Assembly: GCA_026874595.1 (NCBI GenBank) | Contig: JAPPUL010000073.1 | Location: forward strand, 395,973 to 459,972 | DNA: 64,000 bases | Origin: Sipunculus nudus | Taxonomy: Eukaryota > Annelida > Sipuncula > Golfingiida > Sipunculidae | Direction: 5' to 3' | Shown: positions 26,841 through 35,733 of the stretch, in pieces | Position numbering within the stretch: the first letter of the stretch is position 1 | Layout of the letters: each line of letters starts with the position of its first letter | Made by a program: the position numbers and the translations under genes | The notes under the pieces: model-generated | Seen by the model: only the letters and a program-made list of their open reading frames with translations | The model's database searches: none | What the model was told of the DNA's origin: nothing

Positions 26841-27836
26841 TTATTCTGGCAGTAAACTTTCTAAATGTTCTCTCGGTATTACTATTTCTGTTATTCGCAC
26901 GCCAAATGTTTCGTCTATTACAACAACTTCTCCTTTTGCTACAAGTTTTTTATTTACTAAAAGGTCTACTGGTTCTCCTGCAAGCTTGTCAAGCTCGATT
27001 ATAGACCCCTCACCAAGTGTTAATATATCTTTTATTTGCATCCAGCTTCGCCCAAGCTCCACTGTAAGCTGCATCGATATGTCTAATAATAAGGCTATGT
27101 TTTTCGTTGGCGATTCTAATATCTTTACTCTATCAAGCTCCTGATACATTATCGGTCTTATCATAACAGATGACAATATATCCCCCTTAATATCTCCTAC
27201 TACTCGTTCTGCATCTCTATCATGCATGAACTTCACTACAAAATGAGACAACATTTCCTTTGCTAAGTGGATAGATATTATCTGATTTATTGTTATTGGT
27301 GCCGTCTCGACTGAGTTTATACTAAACTGTATTACTACCATCTCATTTTCATCAGAAAAATTTATCTCACTTGCATTTTCAAGTACATCTATTTTTGGCG
27401 TACTAACGCCTATCCCATTCCCCGTCTTTTCTGCTATCTCTTTATTCTCCTCTTCCACCAACGACAAAAATATATCGCTTAGTACCCCTAATGTAAAATC
27501 TGTAAATTTTAAATTTGTCTTTTTTGATAGGAATTCTGCCATCCGAATTGCATCTGGAGCTCTTATTATATATGTATTATCTCCTACTATCCCCGTATTA
27601 TAATCTATCTGTATCTGGACTAGTTTTCCATCAAGTTCAAACCTTATTTCACTTGTACTTTTTATCTTAACACGCACATTTGATATTGACGCATCCTTTT
27701 GGGACACCTCCTCAAGCTTATCTTTTGTCTCTCCTAATAAATATTTATAAAATTCCTGTAGCTCTTCAAGATCACTCTGGTTTATACTCCCTACAACGCC
27801 ATCAAATGCCTCTTTTTGTTCACTTCCTGTGCCCAT
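26841..27836 (-). CDS. fliN: Flagellar motor switch protein FliN with N-terminal CheC-like region
   Basis: A 331-aa protein. The C-terminal 80 residues are the FliN/SpoA domain (SMQLTVELGRSWMQIKDIL, then GSIIELDKLAGEPVDLLVNK and VVIDETFGVRITEI). The longer N-terminal region resembles the CheC/FliY-like region of spirochaete FliN proteins (a predicted FAD-free fold with LVQIQIDYNTG). It forms the lower switch C-ring. ATG 27836 has SD AAGGAG. Confidence 0.93.
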   Translation of the reverse strand: MGTGSEQKEAFDGVVGSINQSDLEELQEFYKYLLGETKDKLEEVSQKDASISNVRVKIKSTSEIRFELDGKLVQIQIDYNTGIVGDNTYIIRAPDAIRMAEFLSKKTNLKFTDFTLGVLSDIFLSLVEEENKEIAEKTGNGIGVSTPKIDVLENASEINFSDENEMVVIQFSINSVETAPITINQIISIHLAKEMLSHFVVKFMHDRDAERVVGDIKGDILSSVMIRPIMYQELDRVKILESPTKNIALLLDISMQLTVELGRSWMQIKDILTLGEGSIIELDKLAGEPVDLLVNKKLVAKGEVVVIDETFGVRITEIVIPREHLESLLPE

Positions 27837-27868
27837 GTATTACTCCTTAAAAGCCCGTTGCATTTTTT

Positions 27869-28927
27869 TTACTCATCCTCTTCATCTTCTGTCAGAACAT
27901 CAAAAACATCCCGACTAATTTCTTCAACCGGATGCTCTATCTGCACAGCTATCTTCTTACCCACAACACCAGGCCTACAGTAAAATTTTGCCTTGCTTCC
28001 CACTTTTAACAATAATTCATCACTTACTTTTGTTTCTGGTAACTTTATTATATCACCCTTATTAAGGCATATAATATCTCGCATCGTAACATCCACACTA
28101 CCCAGTTGCGCAACAAGATCTACTTCCATACTAGATAGTCGATCCTTTAGTATATTAAAATTCTCACGTGTTGCCCCCTTTCTAATACTTGAATACCAAT
28201 ACTGTGCACTCAACTTAGATATAATTGGCTCTATGGTTATATACGGTATGCAAAAATTAGTCATCCCCTCAACATCTCCAACCTTAGTCTCCAAAGTTAT
28301 TAATACCACCATATCATTAGGCGGTACTATTTGGGCAAACTGGGGATTTGTTTCTATAGTGCCAAGTCTGGGACGCAAATCTATAACATTACTCCAGGCC
28401 TCACGTAAATTGCCAAGTATTCTTACTATTATCCCTTCTATTACGGAAAGCTCTATATCAGTAAGTTCACGATTCATCTTTGCCGCCTCTCCAGACCCTC
28501 CAAATAATCTATCTATTATTGCAAAGGTTATTCCAGGGTCTATTTCTAGTATTGAACTACCTTTTAACGGATCCATATTTATAACACCAAGTGTCGTTGG
28601 ACTTGGAATTGACAGTATAAACTCTTCATATGTAAGCTGGTCAACCGATGCAACGTGTACATGAACTAAGGTTCTAAGCTGAGCTGATAATGATGTTGTC
28701 GTAAGCCGAGCAAACGTTTCATGCATCATTTGTAATGTGCGTATCTGATCCTTTGAAAATTTATCTGGCCTTTTAAAGTCGTATATCTTAACCTGCTTAC
28801 GCGGTGCCATTCGATCCCTTCGCCCACCTCTTGTATATCCACCACCTGCCTCTCCTCCTTCACCTTCACCTGTGGATATTGCCGTTAACAATGCTCCTAT
28901 CTCTTGCTGTGATAATACCTCTGTCAT
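27869..28927 (-). CDS. fliM: Flagellar motor switch protein FliM
   Basis: A 352-aa protein. The N-terminal CheY-binding motif is LSQQEIGALL (residues 5-14). It continues with VKIYDFKRPDKFSKDQIRTL, the CheC-like middle domain (GSSILEIDPGITFAIIDRLF) and a C-terminal SpoA domain. FliM bridges FliG and FliN in the C-ring. It is intact although the usual partner gene fliG is missing from this cluster. Confidence 0.97.
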   Translation of the reverse strand: MTEVLSQQEIGALLTAISTGEGEGGEAGGGYTRGGRRDRMAPRKQVKIYDFKRPDKFSKDQIRTLQMMHETFARLTTTSLSAQLRTLVHVHVASVDQLTYEEFILSIPSPTTLGVINMDPLKGSSILEIDPGITFAIIDRLFGGSGEAAKMNRELTDIELSVIEGIIVRILGNLREAWSNVIDLRPRLGTIETNPQFAQIVPPNDMVVLITLETKVGDVEGMTNFCIPYITIEPIISKLSAQYWYSSIRKGATRENFNILKDRLSSMEVDLVAQLGSVDVTMRDIICLNKGDIIKLPETKVSDELLLKVGSKAKFYCRPGVVGKKIAVQIEHPVEEISRDVFDVLTEDEEDE

Positions 28928-29042
28928 TAGTCTGCCTCATTACATATTTGTTTTAATAATATCATAATAATAAATATCGCCTAAGCTCCAATTTTATCTT
29001 AAAACTCACATTCTTACATTATAAAGCTAATTCTATTTTAGC

Positions 29043-29357
29043 CTAACCAGATACTCGAGATATTACAAATGTATCAAAGTATACATCCAATATCTCATTA
29101 TTCAATATGTTATTTATTGAATATAACAAATCACTCTTTAATATTTCTTCTCGAGCTCGAGCTGTACTTATATCTTCATAACTCCTTTTTGCTATTACAT
29201 ATTGTACTTTATCGCGTATTTGTTCCTTACGCTTTATTATCTCATCCAATATCCTTTGATTCTTATCTTCATATGCAAGACCAAGCTTTACCTGCACTAT
29301 TGTTGTTATATTATCTTCATCTTTTTTGTCAAGCGCAAGTTTAAATTCTGGGATCAT
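29043..29357 (-). CDS. fliL: FliL, C-terminal part (frameshifted gene)
   Basis: This frame continues the periplasmic stomatin-like FliL domain (VQVKLGLAYEDKNQRILDEI, then LLYSINNILNNEILDVYFDT). It overlaps the N-terminal frame 29341-29604 by 17 bp. Removing one base in the C3 run (plus-strand GGG at 29350-29352) would join them. The in-frame ATG 29357 has no clear SD, so reinitiation is possible but unlikely. Confidence 0.8.
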   Translation of the reverse strand: MIPEFKLALDKKDEDNITTIVQVKLGLAYEDKNQRILDEIIKRKEQIRDKVQYVIAKRSYEDISTARAREEILKSDLLYSINNILNNEILDVYFDTFVISRVSG

Positions 29358-29604
29358 ATATACCTGCTCGAGGTGCTGATATTTGCTTTAACACTTCGCG
29401 TGTTGGTAAAACCTCTTCTCTTTTTTCCTTAAATTCAAAAACAAGTATTGCACTAACAACACTTACTAATATTACTGCTAGAAATATCCCTATGTACGGA
29501 AGTATCTTTACCCATTTATCCCAAAAACTTCCTCGCTTCTTCTCTTCTTCTTCATCTTTTAATTCTTCATCACCTTCAAGTAATCCTTCATCTTCTACAG
29601 GCAT
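29341..29604 (-). CDS. fliL: FliL, N-terminal part (frameshifted gene)
   Basis: An 87-aa frame with an acidic, coil-like N-terminus, one transmembrane helix (ILPYIGIFLAVILVSVVSAI) and the start of the periplasmic linker. FliL surrounds the stator and strengthens torque in spirochaetes. ATG 29604 has a strong SD AGGAGG. Translation ends at 29341, before the conserved domain, because of the apparent one-base insertion near 29350. Confidence 0.85.
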   Translation of the reverse strand: MPVEDEGLLEGDEELKDEEEEKKRGSFWDKWVKILPYIGIFLAVILVSVVSAILVFEFKEKREEVLPTREVLKQISAPRAGIYDPRI

Positions 29605-29674
29605 AAAAAAAACCTCCTATTTCCTCTTTTTATCTTTTTTCTTCTATCTTTTCTTATATCTTTTCTTCTATCTT

Positions 29675-30037
29675 TTATCTTTTTATCACTATATCAACTC
29701 GCCTATTCCATGCTCGCTCTTCCGGTGTATCATTCGATTCCAATGGCTGGAATTCTCCATATCCACTTGATACAAACTTTGAAAGACTCTTTTTACGTCC
29801 CTTTAACTCTATCACGGGCTTAAGCCCTTGATCTATATATTCCTTTATAAAAAACTTCTCTATTACTTTCGCTCTATTTGTTGATAAATCTAAATTTCTC
29901 TCCCATATGCTTGATACTCCCACTTGTCCCTCTATCGTATCAGGCTCAAGGCTTGCATGCCCTTCTATAAATACTTGTTTATCATAATTTAAGTCAAACT
30001 TCAAATTTAATATTAGTTGCGCTATCTTCTCCATCAA
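29675..30037 (-). CDS. motB: MotB, C-terminal OmpA-like part (frameshifted gene)
   Basis: A frame of 120 aa holding the peptidoglycan-binding OmpA-like domain: QVFIEGHASLEPD, NLDLSTNRAKVIEKFF, SSGYGEFQPLESNDTPE and AWNRRVDIVI. It is in the same frame as the MotB N-terminus (30200-30466), with a shifted 70-80-codon segment between. Starting upstream of ATG 30037, the natural sequence reads FEPDSWELREEGKKL in this frame. Confidence 0.88.
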   Translation of the reverse strand: MMEKIAQLILNLKFDLNYDKQVFIEGHASLEPDTIEGQVGVSSIWERNLDLSTNRAKVIEKFFIKEYIDQGLKPVIELKGRKKSLSKFVSSGYGEFQPLESNDTPEERAWNRRVDIVIKR

Positions 30038-30288
30038 CTTTTTCCCCTCTTCTCTAAGCTCCCAACTATCAGGCTCAAATAAGTTTGCCCAGGTATCGAT
30101 ATAGTTAACCCACGCTCATCACTTGACATTCTTATCTGCCTTGCTGTTAACTGAGATTTAAAGGCACGTTCTGCCTCCTGGAATGCCTTATCAAGTTTCC
30201 TAAGTTCTTTTTTGGCAGGCAGTGATTCTACCATCTGTCCCATCTCCGCAAGTGGCCCACGTTGTAACGTAAGCCCCCCTTCCATCAC
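30034..30288 (-). CDS. motB: MotB, middle part (frameshifted gene)
   Basis: This frame carries the MotB linker (EGGLTLQRGPLAEMGQMVES, then RQIRMSSDERGLTISIPGQ). It joins the N-terminal frame if one G is removed from G4 (plus-strand CCCC 30298-30301), giving the usual GSFGVMEGG. It joins the C-terminal frame if one T is added to T3 (plus-strand AAA 30077-30079). It is not expected to be translated alone. Confidence 0.85.
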   Translation of the reverse strand: MMEGGLTLQRGPLAEMGQMVESLPAKKELRKLDKAFQEAERAFKSQLTARQIRMSSDERGLTISIPGQTYLSLIVGSLEKRGKS

Positions 30289-30466
30289 GCCAAACGACCC
30301 CTACAAATGAAGATAATATTAACTTTAACTCATATCCATCTATCTCTGAGACTGTAAACATTAACACAAAAAATGTTAATAGCAATGTCGTCATGTCAGC
30401 AAACGTTGTCATCCATATCGGCATGTTTGGACAAAGCTTCTTTGCTTGTCTTCTTGAACCAGGCAT
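30200..30466 (-). CDS. motB: MotB, N-terminal part (frameshifted gene)
   Basis: An 88-aa frame with the MotB transmembrane helix and its proton-accepting Asp (D24 in WMTTFADMTTLLLTFFVL). After about residue 57 the reading (WRDGRGAYV...) departs from MotB and stops at 30200. ATG 30466 has SD AGGAG. MotB with MotA forms the proton-driven stator. As read here no full-length MotB can be made without frameshifting. Confidence 0.88.
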   Translation of the reverse strand: MPGSRRQAKKLCPNMPIWMTTFADMTTLLLTFFVLMFTVSEIDGYELKLILSSFVGVVWRDGRGAYVTTWATCGDGTDGRITACQKRT

Positions 30467-30612
30467 CTTGCTATCTCCTATCGCTTAAACTCTCTTCTCC
30501 TAAACTCTCCTAAACTCTTTAAATCTTATCTTCTTATCTTATAATATAATAATTATACACTTTATTTTAAACTCCTCACTTACATCTATCACTCTATCTA
30601 TTACCATATCTA

Positions 30613-31389
30613 TTACTCTATCTGAGACGCTATGGCCTCTCGTACATTAGGTGATAAGAACGATGTTAACTTGTCTTTTACTATCCGCGGATTATCTCCT
30701 GACTGAATAGATAACGTTCCCTCCAATATAACCTCCTTTAATAATATCTCCTCGTAACTCTTTACTGCTAGTTTCCTTGCTATCGGCTGAAATATTAAAT
30801 TCGATAATACTGCTCCGTATAATGTCGTTATCAGTGCAAGCGCCATCCCTATTCCTATCGACGCCTTGTCTGTAAGATTTGCAAGCATCTGTATAAGCCC
30901 TATTAATGTCCCTATCATCCCAAATGCAGGGGCTAATACACCTGCCATGTCAAATAACGACTTGCCTTCTTGATGTCGTGCTTCCATCTTCTCTATATCT
31001 GTCATCATTATGTTTTTTACAAGCTCAGGGTCTGTGCCGTCTACCACCAGATGTACTCCCTTTTGCAAAAAAGGTTCCGTAACATCTTCTATGTCATCTT
31101 CTAATGCAAGCAATCCTTCACGCCGTGCCTTCTCTGAAAAACTTACTAGTACATTTATTATCTCACCAGCTCGTTCCGTTGTTCGCCTGAATGCATGCCG
31201 TGTTACCACTCCAACCTGTAAAAGCCTTGTCATAGGAAATGCTACAAATAAGGCCGCTATCGTCCCTCCTACCGTCGTAAACACTGCTGCCATGTTCGCA
31301 TAGTTTAAAGGATCGCCTCCTGTAAACAATATTGAGCTTACCAAAAGTATCGCTCCACCTATGATCCCACCTATTGTTCCAAAATCCAT
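30613..31389 (-). CDS. motA: Flagellar stator protein MotA
   Basis: A 258-aa protein with four hydrophobic segments, N-terminal IGGIIGGAILLVSSILFTGG, FVAFPMTRLLQVG, the cytosolic charged loop and AGVLAPAFGMIGTLIGLIQM near the third and fourth helices. With MotB it turns proton flow into torque on FliG. ATG 31389 is preceded by GGTGGAG. A 146-bp gap with short polypyrimidine repeats separates it from motB. Confidence 0.97.
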   Translation of the reverse strand: MDFGTIGGIIGGAILLVSSILFTGGDPLNYANMAAVFTTVGGTIAALFVAFPMTRLLQVGVVTRHAFRRTTERAGEIINVLVSFSEKARREGLLALEDDIEDVTEPFLQKGVHLVVDGTDPELVKNIMMTDIEKMEARHQEGKSLFDMAGVLAPAFGMIGTLIGLIQMLANLTDKASIGIGMALALITTLYGAVLSNLIFQPIARKLAVKSYEEILLKEVILEGTLSIQSGDNPRIVKDKLTSFLSPNVREAIASQIE

Positions 31390-31537
31390 TATGCTCCACC
31401 TCTATATATTCTTTTCTCTTTTTTATTTCCCATTCTATTTCTTAGCCATATTGATTAAGCTACGTTTTACCATGCCTAACAACTTATAACTTTACTAATA
31501 AGCACAACTCTTTAACACCATACCAATTGATACAACA

Positions 31538-31741
31538 TTAAACCGTCGTGTCATTACCCACTAACCCTATCTTTTGTCTATATAATATTATCAGGTTAAG
31601 TACTTCCTCACACCCCTCCTTCACTATAACCTTTCGCTCCGATAACATCTTGATTATTGTATCCGGCGTGCTCTCCATACTCTCCATCTGATGCGGATTT
31701 ACATATATTTTATTGTTATCTAGCTTTGTTAGTTTTATCAT
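31538..31741 (-). CDS. flbD: Flagellar protein FlbD
   Basis: A small protein of 67 aa: MIKLTKLDNNKIYVNP, then IESTPDT-like MESTPDTIIKMLSERKVIV, the family pattern. It lies between flgE and motA as in Borrelia and Treponema. Its biochemical role is not established. Confidence 0.93.
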   Translation of the reverse strand: MIKLTKLDNNKIYVNPHQMESMESTPDTIIKMLSERKVIVKEGCEEVLNLIILYRQKIGLVGNDTTV

Positions 31742-31786
31742 CTACTTCTTTTTTTATACTTCATTAATACTTTAATTTAACCCTTA

Positions 31787-33223
31787 CTACCTCTTTAAGG
31801 TCAATAACTCTTGTAACATCTGATCTGATGTTGTTATTATCCTGGAATTCGCTTGAAACCCTCTTTGGGTTACTATCATATCAGTAAACTCCTCAGCTAA
31901 ATCAACATTGCTCATCTCAAGAGCCCCTGACAATATCTTCCCCTTACCTTCCGTACTCGCCGCACTCACATTCGCTATCCCTGAATTGTTTGATACCATA
32001 AATGTCGTCTCCCCTGCCTTCTCAAGCCCTCCAGGATTTATAAATGTTGCAAGCGCTATCTTTGCTATATCTTTAACTTGCCCGTTTGTATAAACACCTG
32101 TAATCCCGCCAGCTTGATCTATTCTGAAGGATGATAGATAGCCTAGTGAATATCCATTTTGTGATATTGCCTTTGTTGTACTCTCAGCCCCCAGTTGCGT
32201 TATCCCATCAAGACCTTCTGCACTCCCAAGCGTTATACTCACTTTTTGTTCACGCCCTAATGCTATCCCCTCACTTGCCCCACCTCTTTGTTTTGAACCA
32301 TCATCTACATTAAATACTAAACTCGCTCTAAGTTCTCCGTTTACCAATAAATCAGGATTATTCTCACCTCCCTCACGAACCGCTGATATCGCTCCCTTTT
32401 CATCAAACGTTAGAACTATTGTGTTGTTTTCTATGCCACCTAGTTGATTAGTTACGTTCCCTATCGGCTCAACATCAAATCGCACACTATTTTCTACCGC
32501 ATCCGTTGCATCCACTTGAGCTCGCCACTGGTTTATTCCTATCTTTACAAATGTTATATCTACTTTATGTACTTTGCCCTGGCTATCATATATATCTATT
32601 GACGACATGTGCACTGACCCATTACGCTTTTCTATATCTGTTGGCGCATCCGGATTTACTACCGGAGCAACTCGTGAATCTAAATTAGATTTGTATGCAA
32701 CCTGGCTTGTTGCTTTTGCTGCGAATTTATCTCCTATTGGAATTATTATATCTTCGTATGTCTTTGAAGTATTTACATAATAATCTCCCTCTGGATCTTG
32801 TTCTGCATTCCAGCCTTGTACTTTGAATCCATTTGCTGGATTTACTAGCTGTTTCTCTTTATCTACTGTATAATTGCCAGCCCTTGTATAATATACCTGC
32901 TGCCCTTTCTTCTGTATGAAAAATCCTTCCCCTTGTATCGCTAAATCTGTCTTCTTGCCAGTTGATTGCATGCTCCCTTGATACATTAATGTGTCTATAC
33001 TTGCAGTTGCAACTCCAAGCCCTACTTGCTTTGGATTTGTACCCCCTACCGCTGATTGCGGACTTGAGGCTCCTTGTAGCGTTTGGGATAGCATGTCATG
33101 AAAAGTTACTCGGCCTTTTTTAAATCCATTACTATTTATATTTGCTATATTATTACCTATTACATCTGTCCTTGTTTGATGGTTTTGTAACCCCGATACC
33201 CCTGCATACAACGATCTCATCAT
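31787..33223 (-). CDS. flgE: Flagellar hook protein FlgE, lacking the cross-linking cysteine
   Basis: A 478-aa hook subunit with N-terminal MMRSLYAGVSGLQNHQ, DVIGNNIANINSNGFKKGR, LAIQGEGFFI and C-terminal ALEMSNVDLAEEFTDMIVTQ. Spirochaete FlgE forms lysinoalanine cross-links between a conserved Lys and a Cys 13 residues later that is followed by Asn. Here the aligned positions read Lys166 and Ser179-Asn180 (GDKFAAKATSQVAYKSNLD); the codon at 32687-32689 is TCT. There is no Cys anywhere in the protein. The gene is otherwise full length. Confidence 0.96.
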   Translation of the reverse strand: MMRSLYAGVSGLQNHQTRTDVIGNNIANINSNGFKKGRVTFHDMLSQTLQGASSPQSAVGGTNPKQVGLGVATASIDTLMYQGSMQSTGKKTDLAIQGEGFFIQKKGQQVYYTRAGNYTVDKEKQLVNPANGFKVQGWNAEQDPEGDYYVNTSKTYEDIIIPIGDKFAAKATSQVAYKSNLDSRVAPVVNPDAPTDIEKRNGSVHMSSIDIYDSQGKVHKVDITFVKIGINQWRAQVDATDAVENSVRFDVEPIGNVTNQLGGIENNTIVLTFDEKGAISAVREGGENNPDLLVNGELRASLVFNVDDGSKQRGGASEGIALGREQKVSITLGSAEGLDGITQLGAESTTKAISQNGYSLGYLSSFRIDQAGGITGVYTNGQVKDIAKIALATFINPGGLEKAGETTFMVSNNSGIANVSAASTEGKGKILSGALEMSNVDLAEEFTDMIVTQRGFQANSRIITTSDQMLQELLTLKR

Positions 33224-33304
33224 AATTTTAACCCTCTTTTTCTTTTATTTTTTTCCTTTTATTTTTTATCTTTAACATTTATTGCCAATTTATTGCCTTC
33301 CATT

Positions 33305-33787
33305 TTACCTTATCGGCTCAACACGCACTACCTCTTTACTCGATACATGTGCACCGCCTACTACCAAATAACTTCTGCCTTGTTCGTATATTAGCGAATC
33401 TACTATCCCTTCTCCTCTCCGCCCTGTTATTCCATCTATCCACCCTACCTTTTTTCCTATTAAATTATAATTTCCACTTTCTTCTGCCTTAACCACTAAC
33501 TCTTTTATTGTCTTGTTTACTTTTGTCATCTGTTCAAGAGATGAGAATTGTGCCATTTGCGCTATGAAATTCTTATCCTTCATCGGGCTTAATGGGTCTT
33601 GGTGTTTTAATTGCGTTACTAGTAGTTTTAGAAAATGGTCTTGCCCAAGTTTGTTTGTATTTTTTAATCCCTTAGACTTTAATTCCTTATTAAAACCATC
33701 TACTCTATGTTTTGTATTCGCCTTCTCTGCACTGTTTTGTTCCGTACTTACCTTTGGCGCTTGCATAAAAACATTACTTATTTCCAT
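33305..33787 (-). CDS. flgD: Hook capping protein FlgD
   Basis: A 160-aa protein with the FlgD core LGQDHFLKLLVTQLKHQDPL and FIAQMAQFSSLEQM, needed as scaffold for hook assembly. It is short, lacking most of the C-terminal FlgD domains, as seen in other spirochaetes. ATG 33787 has SD AAGGAG. Confidence 0.95.
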   Translation of the reverse strand: MEISNVFMQAPKVSTEQNSAEKANTKHRVDGFNKELKSKGLKNTNKLGQDHFLKLLVTQLKHQDPLSPMKDKNFIAQMAQFSSLEQMTKVNKTIKELVVKAEESGNYNLIGKKVGWIDGITGRRGEGIVDSLIYEQGRSYLVVGGAHVSSKEVVRVEPIR

Positions 33788-33817
33788 ATACTTTTAACCA
33801 CTCCTTTTTAAGCTTTT

Positions 33818-35464
33818 TTAAACTATTATGTTTACTTCCTTAGATATAAAGTCAAACCCATTGTATCTATCCATAATTACATCTTCATCTTCATTACTAC
33901 CTTCTAATACCACATTTTTAACGTCGCCTAAAGCCCCCAAAATACTTTCCCTACTAACTCCATCTCCAGCTCCTCCATCTGAACCCGTGTACATTATATC
34001 AAGCCCAGAAAGCTTTAGTCCTTGTCCCTCTAAACTCTCCCTCAACAACGATATATTATCCTCAAGCACTTTCTTTACATGTACATTGTCTACATTAAAA
34101 TGTCCTGATACTACTCCATTCTCCATCTGCAGCTTTAATGTTATATTTCCAAATAGCCTAGGCTCAAGTTGTATCCTTACTTCACTCCTGCCTCGACCTA
34201 TTACCCCTTGTGCCTTCTTTATCACTTGTTCGAATAATTGCTTTGACTCTTCTATGGTAGGTTCATATTTATATGATAGTACTTCTCCTCTAAAACCTCG
34301 ACTTATATTTCCACCTTCCCCTTTGCCCATATTTACAAACTCTTCCTTAACCATCCCCTCAGCCCCTCGCTTCTCTACTCCAAGTCCATCTTCTACAATC
34401 GACGCTTTTACCGCCTTCTCATCTATTTGTACCCCTCCTCTAACTTCATTCCCTCCACGCTTTTTCATTACTTCCCATTTCACAAAACCTTCTCTTTTCA
34501 CAACACTATCTTTTGCTCCATTTTCTAAAACCTTCTCTAATAGCTCTTTTACCCTACTATCTAACTCCGATAATAGCTTCCCAAATCCTTCCCTCTTAAA
34601 TACCTCAACCTCCGATAACGCTTTTAGTAACTTCTCAAGCTCTCCTAATTTACTCTTCTCTAATAATACTTCCCTTAAATCTATTCCCTCTTTGCTTATC
34701 TTCTCCAAAAGCACTTTTAAATCTTTAAGAAGCCCCCTTACATTTCCATCTGCAGAAACCTTATTTGACACCACTTCTAAATCATCCAGCAACTTTCCTA
34801 TTATTAATAAAGTATTGCCTTCTATTACCCATTTGCCTTCAATAGCATTATCTCCCTCATTATCATTTTTAATCTCTATTTTATTACCTTTTATACCATC
34901 AGCTATACCTTCTTGCATTTCAAGCCATTCACCAAGCCCAATTCCCTTATCTGTCTCTAGGAACTTCTTTTTAGCTTTTGTATCTCCTTTTTCAATCCCT
35001 TCCTTTTTGTTAATCCCTTCCTTCTCCCATACTCCTTCCTTGCCTTCCTTTGATAAAGCACCTTCTACCTCTTCCCTTGCTCCTCTCTTCCTAGTTAATT
35101 TATCAGTTAATTTACCCTCAGGACCTCTCCCATTATCTATTCCTTTTCTATCCTCCACTCTATCCTCCACTCTATCCGCCCCTAAAGCCTCAGTTTTAAA
35201 CTCTAAAGCCTTTTTATCGCTTTTATCTATTCTTTTATCTATCCTATCATTTATCCTATCATTTATTCTAGCATCAGAAAAACCTCTATTACTAGACCTC
35301 AATTGCTCCTCAGCCACTATATCCCTAAATGATAGCGACCCCCCTCTAAGCAAGTCTCTATCCCCTCCAAAAACACTCAAACCCTTTGCATTTACCCCCG
35401 TATATCCATAAACCTCATATCCATTAGCCTCTACGCTCAATAAGCTTTTTACATCCTGTATCAT
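33818..35464 (-). CDS. fliK: Hook-length control protein FliK
   Basis: A 548-aa protein with a long low-complexity, charged N-terminal region containing short repeats (NDRINDRIDKRIDK, RVEDRVEDR, KKEGIEKGD). The C-terminal domain matches FliK (SEVRIQLEPRLFGNITLKLQ, GVVSGHFNVDNVHVKKVLED). The position between flbB and flgD fits. It measures hook length and triggers the FlhB export switch. The N-terminal region looks prone to repeat slippage. Confidence 0.88.
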   Translation of the reverse strand: MIQDVKSLLSVEANGYEVYGYTGVNAKGLSVFGGDRDLLRGGSLSFRDIVAEEQLRSSNRGFSDARINDRINDRIDKRIDKSDKKALEFKTEALGADRVEDRVEDRKGIDNGRGPEGKLTDKLTRKRGAREEVEGALSKEGKEGVWEKEGINKKEGIEKGDTKAKKKFLETDKGIGLGEWLEMQEGIADGIKGNKIEIKNDNEGDNAIEGKWVIEGNTLLIIGKLLDDLEVVSNKVSADGNVRGLLKDLKVLLEKISKEGIDLREVLLEKSKLGELEKLLKALSEVEVFKREGFGKLLSELDSRVKELLEKVLENGAKDSVVKREGFVKWEVMKKRGGNEVRGGVQIDEKAVKASIVEDGLGVEKRGAEGMVKEEFVNMGKGEGGNISRGFRGEVLSYKYEPTIEESKQLFEQVIKKAQGVIGRGRSEVRIQLEPRLFGNITLKLQMENGVVSGHFNVDNVHVKKVLEDNISLLRESLEGQGLKLSGLDIMYTGSDGGAGDGVSRESILGALGDVKNVVLEGSNEDEDVIMDRYNGFDFISKEVNIIV

Positions 35465-35733
35465 AATGCTTTCCTTTGATATACTACCTCTAATATATCA
35501 TTTATTTTCAAAGTAGCACCCTTTGTCTATATCCCATCCTTCGCTTCCTTGCTTTAATTTGCATACTCGCTGCTCTTTACCTTTTAGCATCTTACATCTA
35601 TTACATATTTAGCATTTTACACCTATTTCTTATCTCCTAAATCCATTCCTTCAACCACCTTCCTTGTCGTCCTCTTATCTAATATTTTTAAGTACATTTT
35701 ACTTTTTTAAATAATCTTAGTAATACTAATGCC

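Noticed and set aside
27993-28664. 223-codon frame antisense to fliM
   Set aside because: Shadow of fliM; no SD, no recognised domain.
33828-35411. 527-codon open frame antisense to fliK
   Set aside because: Low-complexity S/P/L/F-rich translation, no SD, fully antisense to a conserved gene; explained by pyrimidine-rich strand composition.
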